From CAZBEA01 sp964519355 (GTDB lineage: Bacteria > Patescibacteriota > Microgenomatia > Levybacterales > GWA1-39-11): 22,496 nucleotides of DNA. Shown piece by piece: positions 7,063 through 14,963 of the stretch. Under the pieces are notes generated by a model, which ran no database searches, was not told the DNA's origin, and saw only the letters and a program-made list of their open reading frames with translations. The translations under genes and the position numbers were made by a program. The stretch spans positions 1 through 22,496 of the forward strand of contig CAZFJW010000013.1 in assembly GCA_964519355.1 (NCBI GenBank). The letters are read 5' to 3'. Every line of letters starts with the position of its first letter. The stretch's first letter is position 1.

Positions 7063-7165
7063 AATGTATTATGTATAAAGTAGAAAGTATTATGCAAGTG
7101 CATAATATAGATATTGCTACTTTATTAAAAATGCATAATACTTAATACATAATACTTTATACATT
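7063..7165. repeat. palindrome cluster in the dtd / DoxX-like divergent promoter region
   Basis: Segments 7063-7096 and 7132-7165 are reverse complements at 28 of 34 positions. The first contains an inner perfect palindrome, ATTATGCA-AG-TGCATAAT (7089-7106), and TGCATAATA recurs at 7132-7140. The short word TAATAC or its complement recurs several times. The region contains the -10 boxes of both genes, including CATAAT 7073-7068 for dtd. A shared operator is plausible; low sequence complexity is the alternative. Confidence 0.55.
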
Positions 7166-7168
7166 GTC

Positions 7169-8158
7169 ATGAAACGTCTTATTCCTTTTTTTAGTTTTAT
7201 ATTTTTAATTTTCAGTACTAAGGCATCTTATGCTCACGTCGGATACGTGATTGGCGAGGATGCTTTCAATTCGCGCTCGGGACTTGACTGGACATTTCTT
7301 TTGTCTGTTTTTTCCAACCCTGTATACATTTTACTCATGCTAACAACTCTTGTCCTGACAGTTGGAGGGTATTTGCTTTTACATAAAAACAAACATATTT
7401 TAAACTTCACATCCAAAATTACAAAAAAAGCAGAAAACTACTCCGAATATGTCCCGCTTATTTTGAGACTTTCTCTTGGCACAGCACTCATCGGAGCAGG
7501 AAGCATGAACGAGATGGTCTCGCCGCTCCTGCATGCAAGTCCTTTTGTTGCAACACTGCAGGTAATTCTTGGATTCTTGATGATTTTTGGACTATTCACA
7601 CCAGCACTTATTATTTTTACCATCATGCTCTATGGATTTGCAGTGTCCCAAAATATATACCTTATCGGCAATATCGATCTTCTTTTTGCGTGCGTTACCC
7701 TTCTTTTGCTTGCTAATTTTCGCCCAAGTCTTGATGATCTTTTTTCACTTCCAGTGCATAGAGTATCCAAAAAAACACTCGAATACGTACCACTTCTTTT
7801 AAGACTGGGAATCGGAATTGCAATGACATTTCTTGCAGTTTATGAAAAACTTCTCAATCCTCATTCTTCAGCATTTGTTGTTCAAAAATACCACTTGGGC
7901 TCCGCTATTCCCGTGTCTGATGCAATGTGGGTATTTTCGACTGGGGCAATTGAGGTAGTTGTTGGACTTATGCTTATTTTAGGTTTTAAAACGCGCCTTG
8001 TATCAACTGTTGCATTACTGGTGCTTTCGTCAAGCTTTTTCTTTTTCAAAGAAGGGGTTGCAGCTCACGTTACACTGTTTGCAATTCTAGTTTGTATATT
8101 TATTCTGGGGCCGGGAGCAAATTCTCTGGATAATTACTTCAGTAAGAAAAAATCGTAA
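7169..8158 (+). CDS. DoxX-like integral membrane protein with internal duplication
   Basis: 329 residues. Residues 1-22 look like a signal peptide or first helix ending in SYA, followed by a short outer segment and a helix at about 52-72. Two DoxX-like four-helix modules follow: EYVPLILRLSLG begins the first at 93 and EYVPLLLRLGIG begins the second at 205. These near-identical openings show an internal duplication. Each module continues with the family pattern of a second helix ending in GLFTP or GFKTR. Single DoxX proteins are about 130-150 residues and are linked to redox or quinone-related membrane functions, but the role of this tandem form is unknown. It is divergent from dtd and convergent with the small Cys-containing gene, 8 bases apart. 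The promoter is not clear; CATAAT at 7148-7153 is a candidate. Confidence 0.8.
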   Translation: MKRLIPFFSFIFLIFSTKASYAHVGYVIGEDAFNSRSGLDWTFLLSVFSNPVYILLMLTTLVLTVGGYLLLHKNKHILNFTSKITKKAENYSEYVPLILRLSLGTALIGAGSMNEMVSPLLHASPFVATLQVILGFLMIFGLFTPALIIFTIMLYGFAVSQNIYLIGNIDLLFACVTLLLLANFRPSLDDLFSLPVHRVSKKTLEYVPLLLRLGIGIAMTFLAVYEKLLNPHSSAFVVQKYHLGSAIPVSDAMWVFSTGAIEVVVGLMLILGFKTRLVSTVALLVLSSSFFFFKEGVAAHVTLFAILVCIFILGPGANSLDNYFSKKKS

Positions 8159-8166
8159 TTTAGATT

Positions 8167-8394
8167 TTATAGCCCCACACCAGGAATACCAACCTTTTCT
8201 TCTTCAAAACTCTTTCCATCAGGGGTTCTGCAGACACGTGGATCTGATTCCTGAACTGGAAATCCAGCCCTTACGCACTCACCAAAAGTCATAATGACTT
8301 GTGACTTTGGGGCCTTACGCTGAGTGAACATTATCACGCCAACTATTCCAATTATAAAAAGCCCTATAAAAAGACCGACAGCGATTTGTTTCAT
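8167..8394 (-). CDS. small membrane-anchored protein with conserved Cys motif
   Basis: 75 residues: a membrane helix at about 4-23, a basic stretch, then a short domain with FGECVRAGFPVQESDP and CRTPDGKSFEEE. This pattern, two Cys around a G-x-P-V-x-E-S segment and a CRTPDG-x-x-F motif, is one I recognise as recurrent in small exported bacterial proteins, including many from CPR genomes. Function is not known. The two Cys (40 and 55) may form a disulfide outside the cell. A TATCAT box ends 6 bases before the ATG, placing the predicted mRNA start on the A of the start codon. Confidence 0.75.
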   Translation of the reverse strand: MKQIAVGLFIGLFIIGIVGVIMFTQRKAPKSQVIMTFGECVRAGFPVQESDPRVCRTPDGKSFEEEKVGIPGVGL

Positions 8395-8400
8395 ATATCA

Positions 8401-8406
8401 ATGATA
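8401..8406 (-). promoter_or_regulatory. -10 box of the small Cys-motif gene
   Basis: TATCAT on the minus strand, ending 6 bases before the ATG at 8394. Predicted leaderless. Confidence 0.5.
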
Positions 8407-8440
8407 CCAAAATCATGATATCTATCAAAAAAAGGAAAAT

Positions 8441-9478
8441 TTATCCAAATTCTACAACAGCACCTGATGCAAAAAGACCTGCCCCAAATCCTACAAGTAC
8501 TGCACGCTGGCCTCTTTGGAGATTGGCACGGGAAAGCATTCTGGGAATTGTAGCAGAGGAATAATTTCCATCTTTGATGTCAACAATCACATTTTGATCT
8601 GAGAGATTTTCCTGAAGTGAACCAATTACACGAATTGATCCCTGATGAAGAAAGGTCGCCAAGTCTCTCGGATCAACTCCAGCTTCTTCAATTAAAGACC
8701 TGACAAATCGCGGGATGTTATTGGCCATATGTTTGAAAATTGCACCCCCGTTTTGGAAAATTTCAGGGGTTTTCATGGTCATGTCTGACACTTCCCGGTC
8801 CACAGGACCTGCAATTTTTGTATCATCTATCGGCATTCCGATTAGGTCATTTCTGTCAAACATTGGCAAATTTCTTGCTGCAAGAATTTTCAGATCACGT
8901 CCAAGTCTAAATTTCATACCCACCGCCCCATCTGAAAAAATCGTCTGAGAAAGTGCCGGATCACCTTCGATGCCATCCCTTAGATCATGAACGTAAGGCG
9001 AATATATTTCAGTTGATACAATTGCAATATCTGCACCATTCCATCTGTCACCTTGTTCGTGAAGCCTAACAAGCCCTTTCACAAATCCTGAGCATGCTGC
9101 ATGAATATCAAGATGAGGAGTCTTATGATCAAGTCCCCACTCATTAACAATTGCTCTTGAATGACTCTGACCATTTGGAAAACTTGTCGTGGCAATTACC
9201 AAATCAGGTGAAAAATTACGACCAGTTCCTTTTCTTGTCATCTCCTCAATTGCATGAAATGCCATGTCTTGAGTTGTCTCATATGGTGCAGCAATAGACC
9301 GAGATACAACGCCAACTGTTTCAGTAATACCATCAGCAGTGAGCAGGTTGCCGCTCGGCTTCTTCACCTGCCATGAACCAATTTCATCATTTGTGAGCCT
9401 TCCTGTTGGATAGTACGTTCCGAATTGAATTTCAGGAGGTGCGAAAAGTATTTCTTTGGGACGTGATTCGGCTGTCAT
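8441..9478 (-). CDS. 3-oxoacyl-ACP synthase III-like (KAS III / FabH family)
   Basis: Thiolase-fold condensing enzyme, 345 residues, near the usual FabH length. The catalytic triad is complete: Cys129 in HAACSGFVKGL, His278 in FLHQGS, Asn305 in DGNYSSATIP (GNxS motif). The usual His motif PHQAN is changed to LHQGS. FSDGAVGMKF (182-191) matches the family's GDGA motif and FGAGLFASGAVVEFG matches its C-terminus. FabH starts acyl chains by condensing acyl-CoA with malonyl-ACP; relatives make polyketide starters or olefins, so substrate is open. It is divergent from a KAS II-like gene, with 205 bases between them. No typical -10 box sits next to the ATG, and in-frame sequence upstream has a stop 12 codons away, so the start holds. 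No malonyl transferase, ACP or reductase lies nearby, which makes a stand-alone condensation role possible. Confidence 0.88.
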   Translation of the reverse strand: MTAESRPKEILFAPPEIQFGTYYPTGRLTNDEIGSWQVKKPSGNLLTADGITETVGVVSRSIAAPYETTQDMAFHAIEEMTRKGTGRNFSPDLVIATTSFPNGQSHSRAIVNEWGLDHKTPHLDIHAACSGFVKGLVRLHEQGDRWNGADIAIVSTEIYSPYVHDLRDGIEGDPALSQTIFSDGAVGMKFRLGRDLKILAARNLPMFDRNDLIGMPIDDTKIAGPVDREVSDMTMKTPEIFQNGGAIFKHMANNIPRFVRSLIEEAGVDPRDLATFLHQGSIRVIGSLQENLSDQNVIVDIKDGNYSSATIPRMLSRANLQRGQRAVLVGFGAGLFASGAVVEFG

Positions 9479-9683
9479 TGTAAGGGGGGTTGCATTAATT
9501 TGATTTTTTTACACTATCATTAAGCCTCTCTTTGGCCGAATAAATACTCTTCATACACACATAGTACATGGCGTATCTTTTGCATTTCAGTGTGATGCAT
9601 AACACAATTTTCGTATTCCCCGCTACGCTTTTTTTGTGACCCGGGCAACAGAACTCTGATTTTCTAACTGATACGCTTTCCTC
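9479..9683. other. 205-base divergent intergenic region between the two ketoacyl synthases
   Basis: This is one of the longer gene-free stretches. It holds the TGA-TACGCT box for the plus gene, a C/G run next to the KAS III start and, near 9620-9640, CGTA...TACG followed by GC and seven T (weak terminator-like on the plus strand). A 66-codon minus ORF here lacks protein-like features. A small RNA is possible but not supported. Confidence 0.3.
9669..9677 (+). promoter_or_regulatory. extended -10 box of the KAS II-like gene
   Basis: TGA followed by TACGCT (9672-9677), ending 6 bases before the ATG at 9684. The hexamer is a poor TATAAT match, but placement equals that of neighbouring genes and favours the first of two nearby ATGs. 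Confidence 0.45.
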
Positions 9684-11132
9684 ATGAATGAACAATTCCG
9701 AAATCAGCCGCTCAATGTGTTAATGGATCGTGAGCGCGCCAAAAAAGAATTCGAGCCAACACCACACGAAAGAATTGTCATAACAGGAATTGCACAGACC
9801 ACATCACTTGGCGGTACATGGGAAACATGGGATGGAATTAATGCCGGAAAATCAGGAGCACGGGAATTTGATGTAGAAAATTATCATACAAGCATTGCCG
9901 CTCCTGCTCTTTTTAATCCGCTTAATCACTTTGACGAAAAAAGAATGGGCCGAGACATGACACCAATCAAAGCAATGGCAATTATAACTGCTAGAGAGGC
10001 AGCGCAAAATGCAGGAATAATCGGATCAAATGGAAAAATTGTCCAAGACTTGGATCGTAAAAAATTCGGCTCCTGGATCGGGTCAGGAATCGGCTCAACA
10101 CAAATGCTAATTGATGTATATCGTGCAATCAATGAAGAAAAAAATGGCGTAGTCGATCGGCGAAAAAACACAAGACGCGGCATTCCACTCACAACTGGAC
10201 TCCGAATTTTTCCTGAAGAAATAAATGGTGATGTTGCCCGCGAACTGGGACTCTCAGGCTGGGGAGGAAGCTCGGTTGAAGCATGTGCTACTGGACTTTC
10301 CAACATTGTTGAGGCTGTTCGTACAATACGAGATGGATATAATGACATTGCAGTGGCAGGTGGATTTGAAGATCCTCTGTCAGACTATGCAGAGGTTGGA
10401 ATTGGACTTTTTGCCCCCCTTCCGGTTCTTTCCAAAAGAAATGACGACCCAGAACGCGCTTCACGTCCTTTCGATCAAGACCGTGACGGATTTGTCCTCG
10501 GGTCTGGAGGAGCAACAGTTATTGTTGAAGGACTTGACCATGCCCTAAAGCGCGGCGCTCCAATTCTTGCCGAAGTAATCGGATTTAGAAAAGCCATGGA
10601 TGGATTTGACCCAATGGAGCTTGATGAGGAACGTGTTGCTCACATGATCCTATCCACCATGTGGGATGAAAAAATTAACAACTTCAATATTCCTGAGGCA
10701 ATTTTTGCTCATGCAACTTCCACTCGTGCTGGTGATATTAAAGAAGCACGACTATTGAGGCGCGCGCTGACCGACATGCTCAATCAAATTCCAATAACTG
10801 CAAATAAATCCAATCTCGGGCATCTTGCGGGAGGTGCGGGATCTGTCAACACAGTTCTTGGAGTCCAGTCACTCCTTGCAGGGCGCATTCCCCATATCAT
10901 CAATCTTGATAATCCCGAAAATGACGTTGAAGAAATTAAAGATCCTGATGGAAATGTCATCGACTCATTCAGAATTTCAGATCTGACGCTTGTTCGAAAC
11001 CGCCCCATGCAGACCAATCATTCGACAGCACTTGTTCTGGGGTATGGATTTGGAGGACATGATGCGGCCCTGCTGCTCAGAAAGTGGAATGCGCCTCAGC
11101 TGGAAGTTGGGGCACAACGTATGGCTGCCTAA
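9684..11132 (+). CDS. 3-oxoacyl-ACP synthase II-like (KAS II / FabF family)
   Basis: Thiolase-fold condensing enzyme, 482 residues, longer than FabF (about 410) because of a 30-residue N-terminal lead and internal insertions. The catalytic triad is intact: Cys201 in SSVEACATGLSN, His343 in FAHATSTRAGD and His380 in NKSNLGHLAGGAGS. RPFDQDRDGFVLGSGG (261-276) matches the family signature. In ordinary type II synthesis this enzyme elongates ACP-bound chains with malonyl-ACP. It faces the KAS III-like gene in a divergent pair, which suggests joint function in making a long-chain or polyketide-like acyl product. Most CPR genomes lack a full fatty acid pathway, so the partners, if any, are elsewhere. 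An ancestral ketosynthase with another acyl carrier is an alternative. Confidence 0.9.
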   Translation: MNEQFRNQPLNVLMDRERAKKEFEPTPHERIVITGIAQTTSLGGTWETWDGINAGKSGAREFDVENYHTSIAAPALFNPLNHFDEKRMGRDMTPIKAMAIITAREAAQNAGIIGSNGKIVQDLDRKKFGSWIGSGIGSTQMLIDVYRAINEEKNGVVDRRKNTRRGIPLTTGLRIFPEEINGDVARELGLSGWGGSSVEACATGLSNIVEAVRTIRDGYNDIAVAGGFEDPLSDYAEVGIGLFAPLPVLSKRNDDPERASRPFDQDRDGFVLGSGGATVIVEGLDHALKRGAPILAEVIGFRKAMDGFDPMELDEERVAHMILSTMWDEKINNFNIPEAIFAHATSTRAGDIKEARLLRRALTDMLNQIPITANKSNLGHLAGGAGSVNTVLGVQSLLAGRIPHIINLDNPENDVEEIKDPDGNVIDSFRISDLTLVRNRPMQTNHSTALVLGYGFGGHDAALLLRKWNAPQLEVGAQRMAA

Positions 11133-11241
11133 CTACGTATGAATAATCTCTTGGATCTTTTTGTGGAGTTCTGGCGGAGCAGTACATACGGTAAAATAGT
11201 GTCATATTTTCTAAAAAAATAAATTTCACCCTTTTTTATAA

Positions 11242-11250
11242 TGATATAAT
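11242..11250 (+). promoter_or_regulatory. extended -10 box of the ROK-like gene
   Basis: TGA followed by perfect TATAAT (11245-11250), 12 bases before the ATG at 11263. Predicted leader about 6 bases. The nearer GTG at 11255 runs into TGA within four codons and is not a start. Confidence 0.7.
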
Positions 11251-11262
11251 CCTTGTGAACCA

Positions 11263-12603
11263 ATGAGAAAATCAGAAGACATCTTCCAACTTGAATCAAG
11301 TTCAGATATACAATCTTGGCATGATTTTTTTGATTCATTTATTTCCCAATCTCAATGCAAAAACTTACAGATATACCTGGATGAATCATTCAAGGGAAAA
11401 TCAATATCTAAATATACAATTTACTATCCAGCTATATTTGATTCAAAGTCTAAAGAATTAGTTATTCGTTTTCTTGTAACAGAAATTAATAATATAGTTG
11501 CACTCTTGGGAACATCGCAAATTGGCCTGAATGGAGAACTTGCAGAAGAAGTTAAGAAAAAAATGGAAGATGAATTTGGCTATCTTCTGGAATTAATTAA
11601 CGACTTCTTTGGTAACAACTCGCCAATTGCAACCAAACCAATCACAAAACCCTCGCATGCGTCCACTCTAACCCTAAGTATCCCTGCAGTAACCAAACCT
11701 CGCCTTGGCATAGACATTGGCGGAACATCTATCAATATTGCACTTGTTGACGATCATAAAATCATCCAGACCATAGAATTTCCTAGTATAAAAAGTGAGG
11801 AAACATTCTCACAATTTCTTGAGAGGCTCAATTCCACAATCATTGCAACGAAATGGAAAAAGAAGTTTTATGGAATTGGAATCGCGTGGTTCGGAGATGT
11901 AGCGAATGACAATGCACTGTTAAATGCAGACATTCTGCAGAAAAGATTCGAAGAAAAGGATTTAATTAACAGATTTCCAAAAACCATTTCCCAAAAACAC
12001 AATGTTCCGGTTTTTATTTGGGGAGACATAGAAGTACTTGGTTATTACTATGCCAAAAAAATGAATTTGAAAAATACATGGATTCTCAGAATTGGAACAA
12101 GCATTGGAGGTGCCTACATTGACAATAACTACCGGTTCGACCCAGGACTTCATCAGGTAGGTCGGGTAATTACACATATGGAAAGGGGGGCATTCCGCCA
12201 TACCTCAACTAAAATTCCAGGAATGTCGCAACAATACGTAACAAGCCATACACTCAGAAGGCTTTTGGATCAAGCGTCTTTTGAATATCAAACTTTTGGT
12301 GGTCCAGGTGAAAAATTACAAAGTATGTTATCTTCCAAAACCGAAGAAAAAGTTGCCAAAAAAATTATTCAGGAATTTGCAGAAGAGCTGGCGATACTTA
12401 TTACTGAACTTTCAAAACATACCCTTACATCTTCGATCATACTAAGTGGATCTCCAATTACTGGTATGCTCGGTGAGGAAACTTTAACATCTTTAAACTT
12501 TGAATTGAAGAAACGGAGACTTGAAATAAATACTGTAAAAGACATGCTTCCTGCTAAATACGCCGGGTCATTTGCTGCTGCGGAGCTACTCGCTTTTTCT
12601 TGA
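11263..12603 (+). CDS. ROK-like ASKHA sugar-kinase-fold protein with extra N-terminal domain
   Basis: 446 residues. Residues 1-145 form an extra domain I do not recognise. Residues 147-445 are an ASKHA fold: LGIDIGGTSINIALVD (148-163, phosphate 1), IWGDIEVLG (252-260) with Asp255 at the catalytic position, RIGTSIGGAYIDN (276-288, phosphate 2) and SIILSGSP (391-398, adenosine loop). This resembles the ROK family of glucokinases and repressors, but the ROK zinc motif CxCGxxGCxE is absent and the usual ND-x-N around the catalytic Asp is GD-x-E. It may phosphorylate a sugar or have lost that role. The N-terminus lacks an evident helix-turn-helix, so a repressor role is not supported. Its 3' end overlaps the convergent NUDIX gene by 18 bases. 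Confidence 0.8.
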   Translation: MRKSEDIFQLESSSDIQSWHDFFDSFISQSQCKNLQIYLDESFKGKSISKYTIYYPAIFDSKSKELVIRFLVTEINNIVALLGTSQIGLNGELAEEVKKKMEDEFGYLLELINDFFGNNSPIATKPITKPSHASTLTLSIPAVTKPRLGIDIGGTSINIALVDDHKIIQTIEFPSIKSEETFSQFLERLNSTIIATKWKKKFYGIGIAWFGDVANDNALLNADILQKRFEEKDLINRFPKTISQKHNVPVFIWGDIEVLGYYYAKKMNLKNTWILRIGTSIGGAYIDNNYRFDPGLHQVGRVITHMERGAFRHTSTKIPGMSQQYVTSHTLRRLLDQASFEYQTFGGPGEKLQSMLSSKTEEKVAKKIIQEFAEELAILITELSKHTLTSSIILSGSPITGMLGEETLTSLNFELKKRRLEINTVKDMLPAKYAGSFAAAELLAFS

Positions 12604-13152
12604 TTTTATAAGCTTTTCTGCAAGTAATACTGCTGCAACAGTTGCCGCATCTGTAATTTCTTCTTTTTTTATCATTTCATTAAATTCTGCAAACTCTACT
12701 TTTTTTACTTGTATATTTTCTGTGATATCAGGATGGGCAACTCCTTCTGTTACATCTTGTGCTAGGAATAGATGTACAACATCATTTGTTGAACCATTCA
12801 GGGTATGAATAACTCCAAGCTTGTACCATGTTTTAGCAGAAAGTCCTGTCTCTTCGCTGAGTTCTTTTTTTGCTATTTCAATTGGAGATTCGTTATGGTC
12901 AAAATTAGTGAATGCCCCCTGAGGAATTTCCCATGAATACAAATCGATTGGGTATCGATACTGACCAACAAGATATATATTCTCATCTGAGGTCAGAGCA
13001 ACAACAGCCACTCCTCCTTTTAATTCAACAACACTATACTCACTCTCAAGGCCATTTGGACGTCTAACATTATCTACTCGTAATCTAATCCAGGGGTCTT
13101 TATACACACTTTTGGAGTTAACAATTTCCCATTTTTCTTTTTGATCTTTCAT
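12586..13152 (-). CDS. NUDIX hydrolase, ADP-ribose pyrophosphatase-like
   Basis: 188 residues, size and layout of the ADP-ribose/ADP-sugar pyrophosphatases (YVVVELKGGVAVV-type strand before, QYRYPIDLYSWEIPQGA leading into the box). The NUDIX box runs from Gly79 to Gly103 with KELSEETG at 96-103. It differs from the canonical form: Gly79 to Glu88 is three residues longer than GX5E, and the usual Arg is Lys96. The metal-binding Glu residues (97, 100, 101) are present. It starts 27 bases after era and may be co-transcribed with it. It overlaps the convergent ROK-like gene by 18 bases. Likely substrate ADP-ribose or a related nucleoside diphosphate; specificity is inference. Confidence 0.88.
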   Translation of the reverse strand: MKDQKEKWEIVNSKSVYKDPWIRLRVDNVRRPNGLESEYSVVELKGGVAVVALTSDENIYLVGQYRYPIDLYSWEIPQGAFTNFDHNESPIEIAKKELSEETGLSAKTWYKLGVIHTLNGSTNDVVHLFLAQDVTEGVAHPDITENIQVKKVEFAEFNEMIKKEEITDAATVAAVLLAEKLIKSRKSE

Positions 13153-13179
13153 AAGAATATTAGGTAAGCTTTTTAAAAT

Positions 13180-14019
13180 TTACTCTTCTTCAACGATTAA
13201 ATCCAAAAATATTTTTCTTCCTGTGGCAACTTCAAGTTCTTTTCTTGCCATTCCTCCAATTTCTTTTATTCTTCTGCCCCCCAGTCCTATTACCATTTTT
13301 TTGTACCTGGCCAAAGTTATGATTCGAGCCCTGATATATGTTGTTTTATTCCCGGGGCGCTCAGTCACCTCATCAACAACAACTTTTGTGTGGTATGGAA
13401 TTTCTCTTCGAAGTCTTAAATAAATTTTTTCTCTGATTATTTCTTCCAAAAATGTATTGGCATCCATATTTATTGCAGGAGTTGGCATGTCTTCACGCAG
13501 TACTTCAGGATTTCCTTCCTTTAGAACTCCTTTTATGGCATCGAGCAGATAATTTAAGTTATTATGTTTAAGAGCAGACACTTCAAAAACTTGATCAAAT
13601 TCTTCCTCCATAAATTTGTATTGAGCTTTATATGACGGTTCTTTTATATCCACCTTATTTATGACTAGAAATTTAGGAAGTGTAACTTTTCGCATCACCC
13701 CAAGGACACGATTTTCTTCCATCCCCTTTTGACGAGTTGGATCAATAACATAAAGGACACAGTCAATTCTTTCGTTATGAAGTACGTCTTCTGCTGCCAT
13801 GTTGATCCCCTTTTTTGCCTTATCAGCTTTGGCAAAGATTCCTGGAGTATCTACGAAAATAATCTGTGAATCCTCATCCTGATACACAGCATACAGTGGA
13901 AATTGGGTAGTCTGTGGCTTGGGGGATGTTATTGCCACCTTTGTACCGATCAAATTATTGACCAGCGTGGATTTTCCTGTGTTGGGTCTTCCGACCAATG
14001 CTACTGTTCCGACTTTCAT
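13180..14019 (-). CDS. era: GTPase Era
   Basis: Ribosome-associated GTPase needed for 30S subunit maturation, binding the 3' end of 16S rRNA. 279 residues, slightly short. G1 is GRPNTGKST (10-18), G3 is DTPG, G4 is NKVD and G5 is SALK. The C-terminal KH domain has VIGLGGRRIKEIGGMARKEL, matching the Era KH signature. The ATG at 14019 has TAAACT ending 6 bases upstream. Immediately upstream lies a 46-base insertion-like segment followed by a second copy of the first 14 coding bases with one mismatch (14066-14079). From that duplicate ATG the frame is the same but reaches TAA after 16 codons, so the annotated start is the functional one. Identification very secure. Confidence 0.97.
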   Translation of the reverse strand: MKVGTVALVGRPNTGKSTLVNNLIGTKVAITSPKPQTTQFPLYAVYQDEDSQIIFVDTPGIFAKADKAKKGINMAAEDVLHNERIDCVLYVIDPTRQKGMEENRVLGVMRKVTLPKFLVINKVDIKEPSYKAQYKFMEEEFDQVFEVSALKHNNLNYLLDAIKGVLKEGNPEVLREDMPTPAINMDANTFLEEIIREKIYLRLRREIPYHTKVVVDEVTERPGNKTTYIRARIITLARYKKMVIGLGGRRIKEIGGMARKELEVATGRKIFLDLIVEEE

Positions 14020-14079
14020 ATCTATAGTTTAAACTGCTTGCTCTGAGAAGCGAAGCGACGAACGGGTTCCAACTTTCAT
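14006..14079. repeat. duplicated era start flanking a GC-rich repeat core
   Basis: 14006-14019 (GTTCCGACTTTCAT) and 14066-14079 (GTTCCAACTTTCAT) match at 13 of 14 bases, 60 bases apart. Between them lies a segment ending in the core 14043-14067. That core matches 15172-15196 at 21 of 25 bases. The pattern looks like an inserted repeat with a target duplication. Confidence 0.65.
14043..14067 (+). repeat. dispersed GC-rich repeat core, copy 1
   Basis: Begins CTGAG, contains GAAGCGACGAA and ends GGGT. It shares 21 of 25 bases with 15172-15196. It resembles degenerate forms of the CTGAGCGAAG-type intergenic repeats that I know from many bacterial genomes. It sits in AT-rich sequence upstream of era. 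Confidence 0.7.
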
Positions 14080-14178
14080 GTATTAATTAATAACTAAAAC
14101 TAAAAGGCATGATCTTTTCTTGAATATATCAGATACCATCTTAGTAAAAGAATTATAATGTATTATAGGATTATTAGC

Positions 14179-14194
14179 AAGCCTATTTTGGCTT
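14179..14194. repeat. small hairpin at the end of the 252-residue gene
   Basis: AAGCC (14179-14183) and GGCTT (14190-14194) form a 5-bp stem with a 6-base loop at the stop codon of the minus-strand gene. There is no clean T-run after it, so it is at best a weak terminator. Confidence 0.3.
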
Positions 14195-14952
14195 CAATAA
14201 ATAGCTGAAGGACTTCCACCGTCGGGTTTGCGCGAATTGAACCAGGACATATCTCCCCCTTCATCCTCAATTTGAGCAGGATTAAAAAGTCTGATCTTAA
14301 GACCTACATTTGCAATTCCCCGAATCTCTTCTTCACCAGCAGAAGATGAAAGACTCAACATTTTTTCACTTAATTCCTCAAACGTAGGAGCACTGAAATT
14401 GAATGACGGAATAATGACAGCGCCAAGCCTATTACCATTTTGATCTATAAAACCTGTGTGATCTTGAACTCTGTAGAATTCAAAACCATACCCAAGGCTG
14501 GCATCGCGTGTTGTTTCAGGTGTCCAGACCCGTTTACTTACAATTTCAGGATCGTCAAAAAAATCTCTCTTATACCAAAATCCATCTTTCCGAAATCCTC
14601 CAATCATACCCTCTTCAAAAAAACAGCTGGCATTTCTTCCTGCGGCTATTTGTAACGTAGGCATGCCTTGCGCAAGTATTCTAGAGAGTCTCATTGCTCC
14701 ATCAGGATTCTCTTGACCGATTCTATTGTTAATAATCTGAAGAGTTAAAGGATCCATCTCGGGCTCTATACGCACCATGGTGAGCTGCTCTCCCTCTCTA
14801 TCAGAATCAAACCTTTCAATTGAAACTCTACCTTGAGGCAGCACATATTGCTGTGCAACCACCTCAGAAGGCTGGAACATGCCCTCAGGACCCTGAGTGA
14901 CCCGAAACATATTACTACCCTGTGACAATGAGAATTTACCTTGCTCGAACAT
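14194..14952 (-). CDS. hypothetical protein, 252 residues
   Basis: I do not recognise a family. No membrane helix or signal peptide is visible. It contains one Cys (FFEEGMIGG follows it) and aromatic-rich segments (GFRKDGFWYKRDFFDD, YGFEFYRVQDHTGFIDQNG), suggesting a beta-rich cytosolic domain; the C-terminus ends in a polar, probably flexible tail. It precedes era on the same strand by 174 bases that include repeat material, so an operon is unlikely. The ATG at 14952 is preceded by TACAGT 11 bases upstream; Met15 is an alternative start. A perfect inverted repeat sits just upstream of the -10 box. Likely a lineage-specific gene. Confidence 0.65.
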   Translation of the reverse strand: MFEQGKFSLSQGSNMFRVTQGPEGMFQPSEVVAQQYVLPQGRVSIERFDSDREGEQLTMVRIEPEMDPLTLQIINNRIGQENPDGAMRLSRILAQGMPTLQIAAGRNASCFFEEGMIGGFRKDGFWYKRDFFDDPEIVSKRVWTPETTRDASLGYGFEFYRVQDHTGFIDQNGNRLGAVIIPSFNFSAPTFEELSEKMLSLSSSAGEEEIRGIANVGLKIRLFNPAQIEDEGGDMSWFNSRKPDGGSPSAIY

Positions 14953-14963
14953 TTGAAATAAGA

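Noticed and set aside
9613..9636. Terminator-like CGTA...TACG with seven T on the plus strand
   Set aside because: The stem is only 4 bp and no plus-strand gene ends upstream; kept only as a note in the intergenic entry.
9495..9695. 66-codon minus ORF between the ketoacyl synthase genes
   Set aside because: It overlaps the KAS II start, lacks a promoter box at its start and has no protein-like pattern.
14032..14079. 16-codon ORF starting at the duplicated era ATG
   Set aside because: It is in frame with era but stops at TAA before the true start; it is best seen as a by-product of the duplication, though a leader peptide cannot be excluded.
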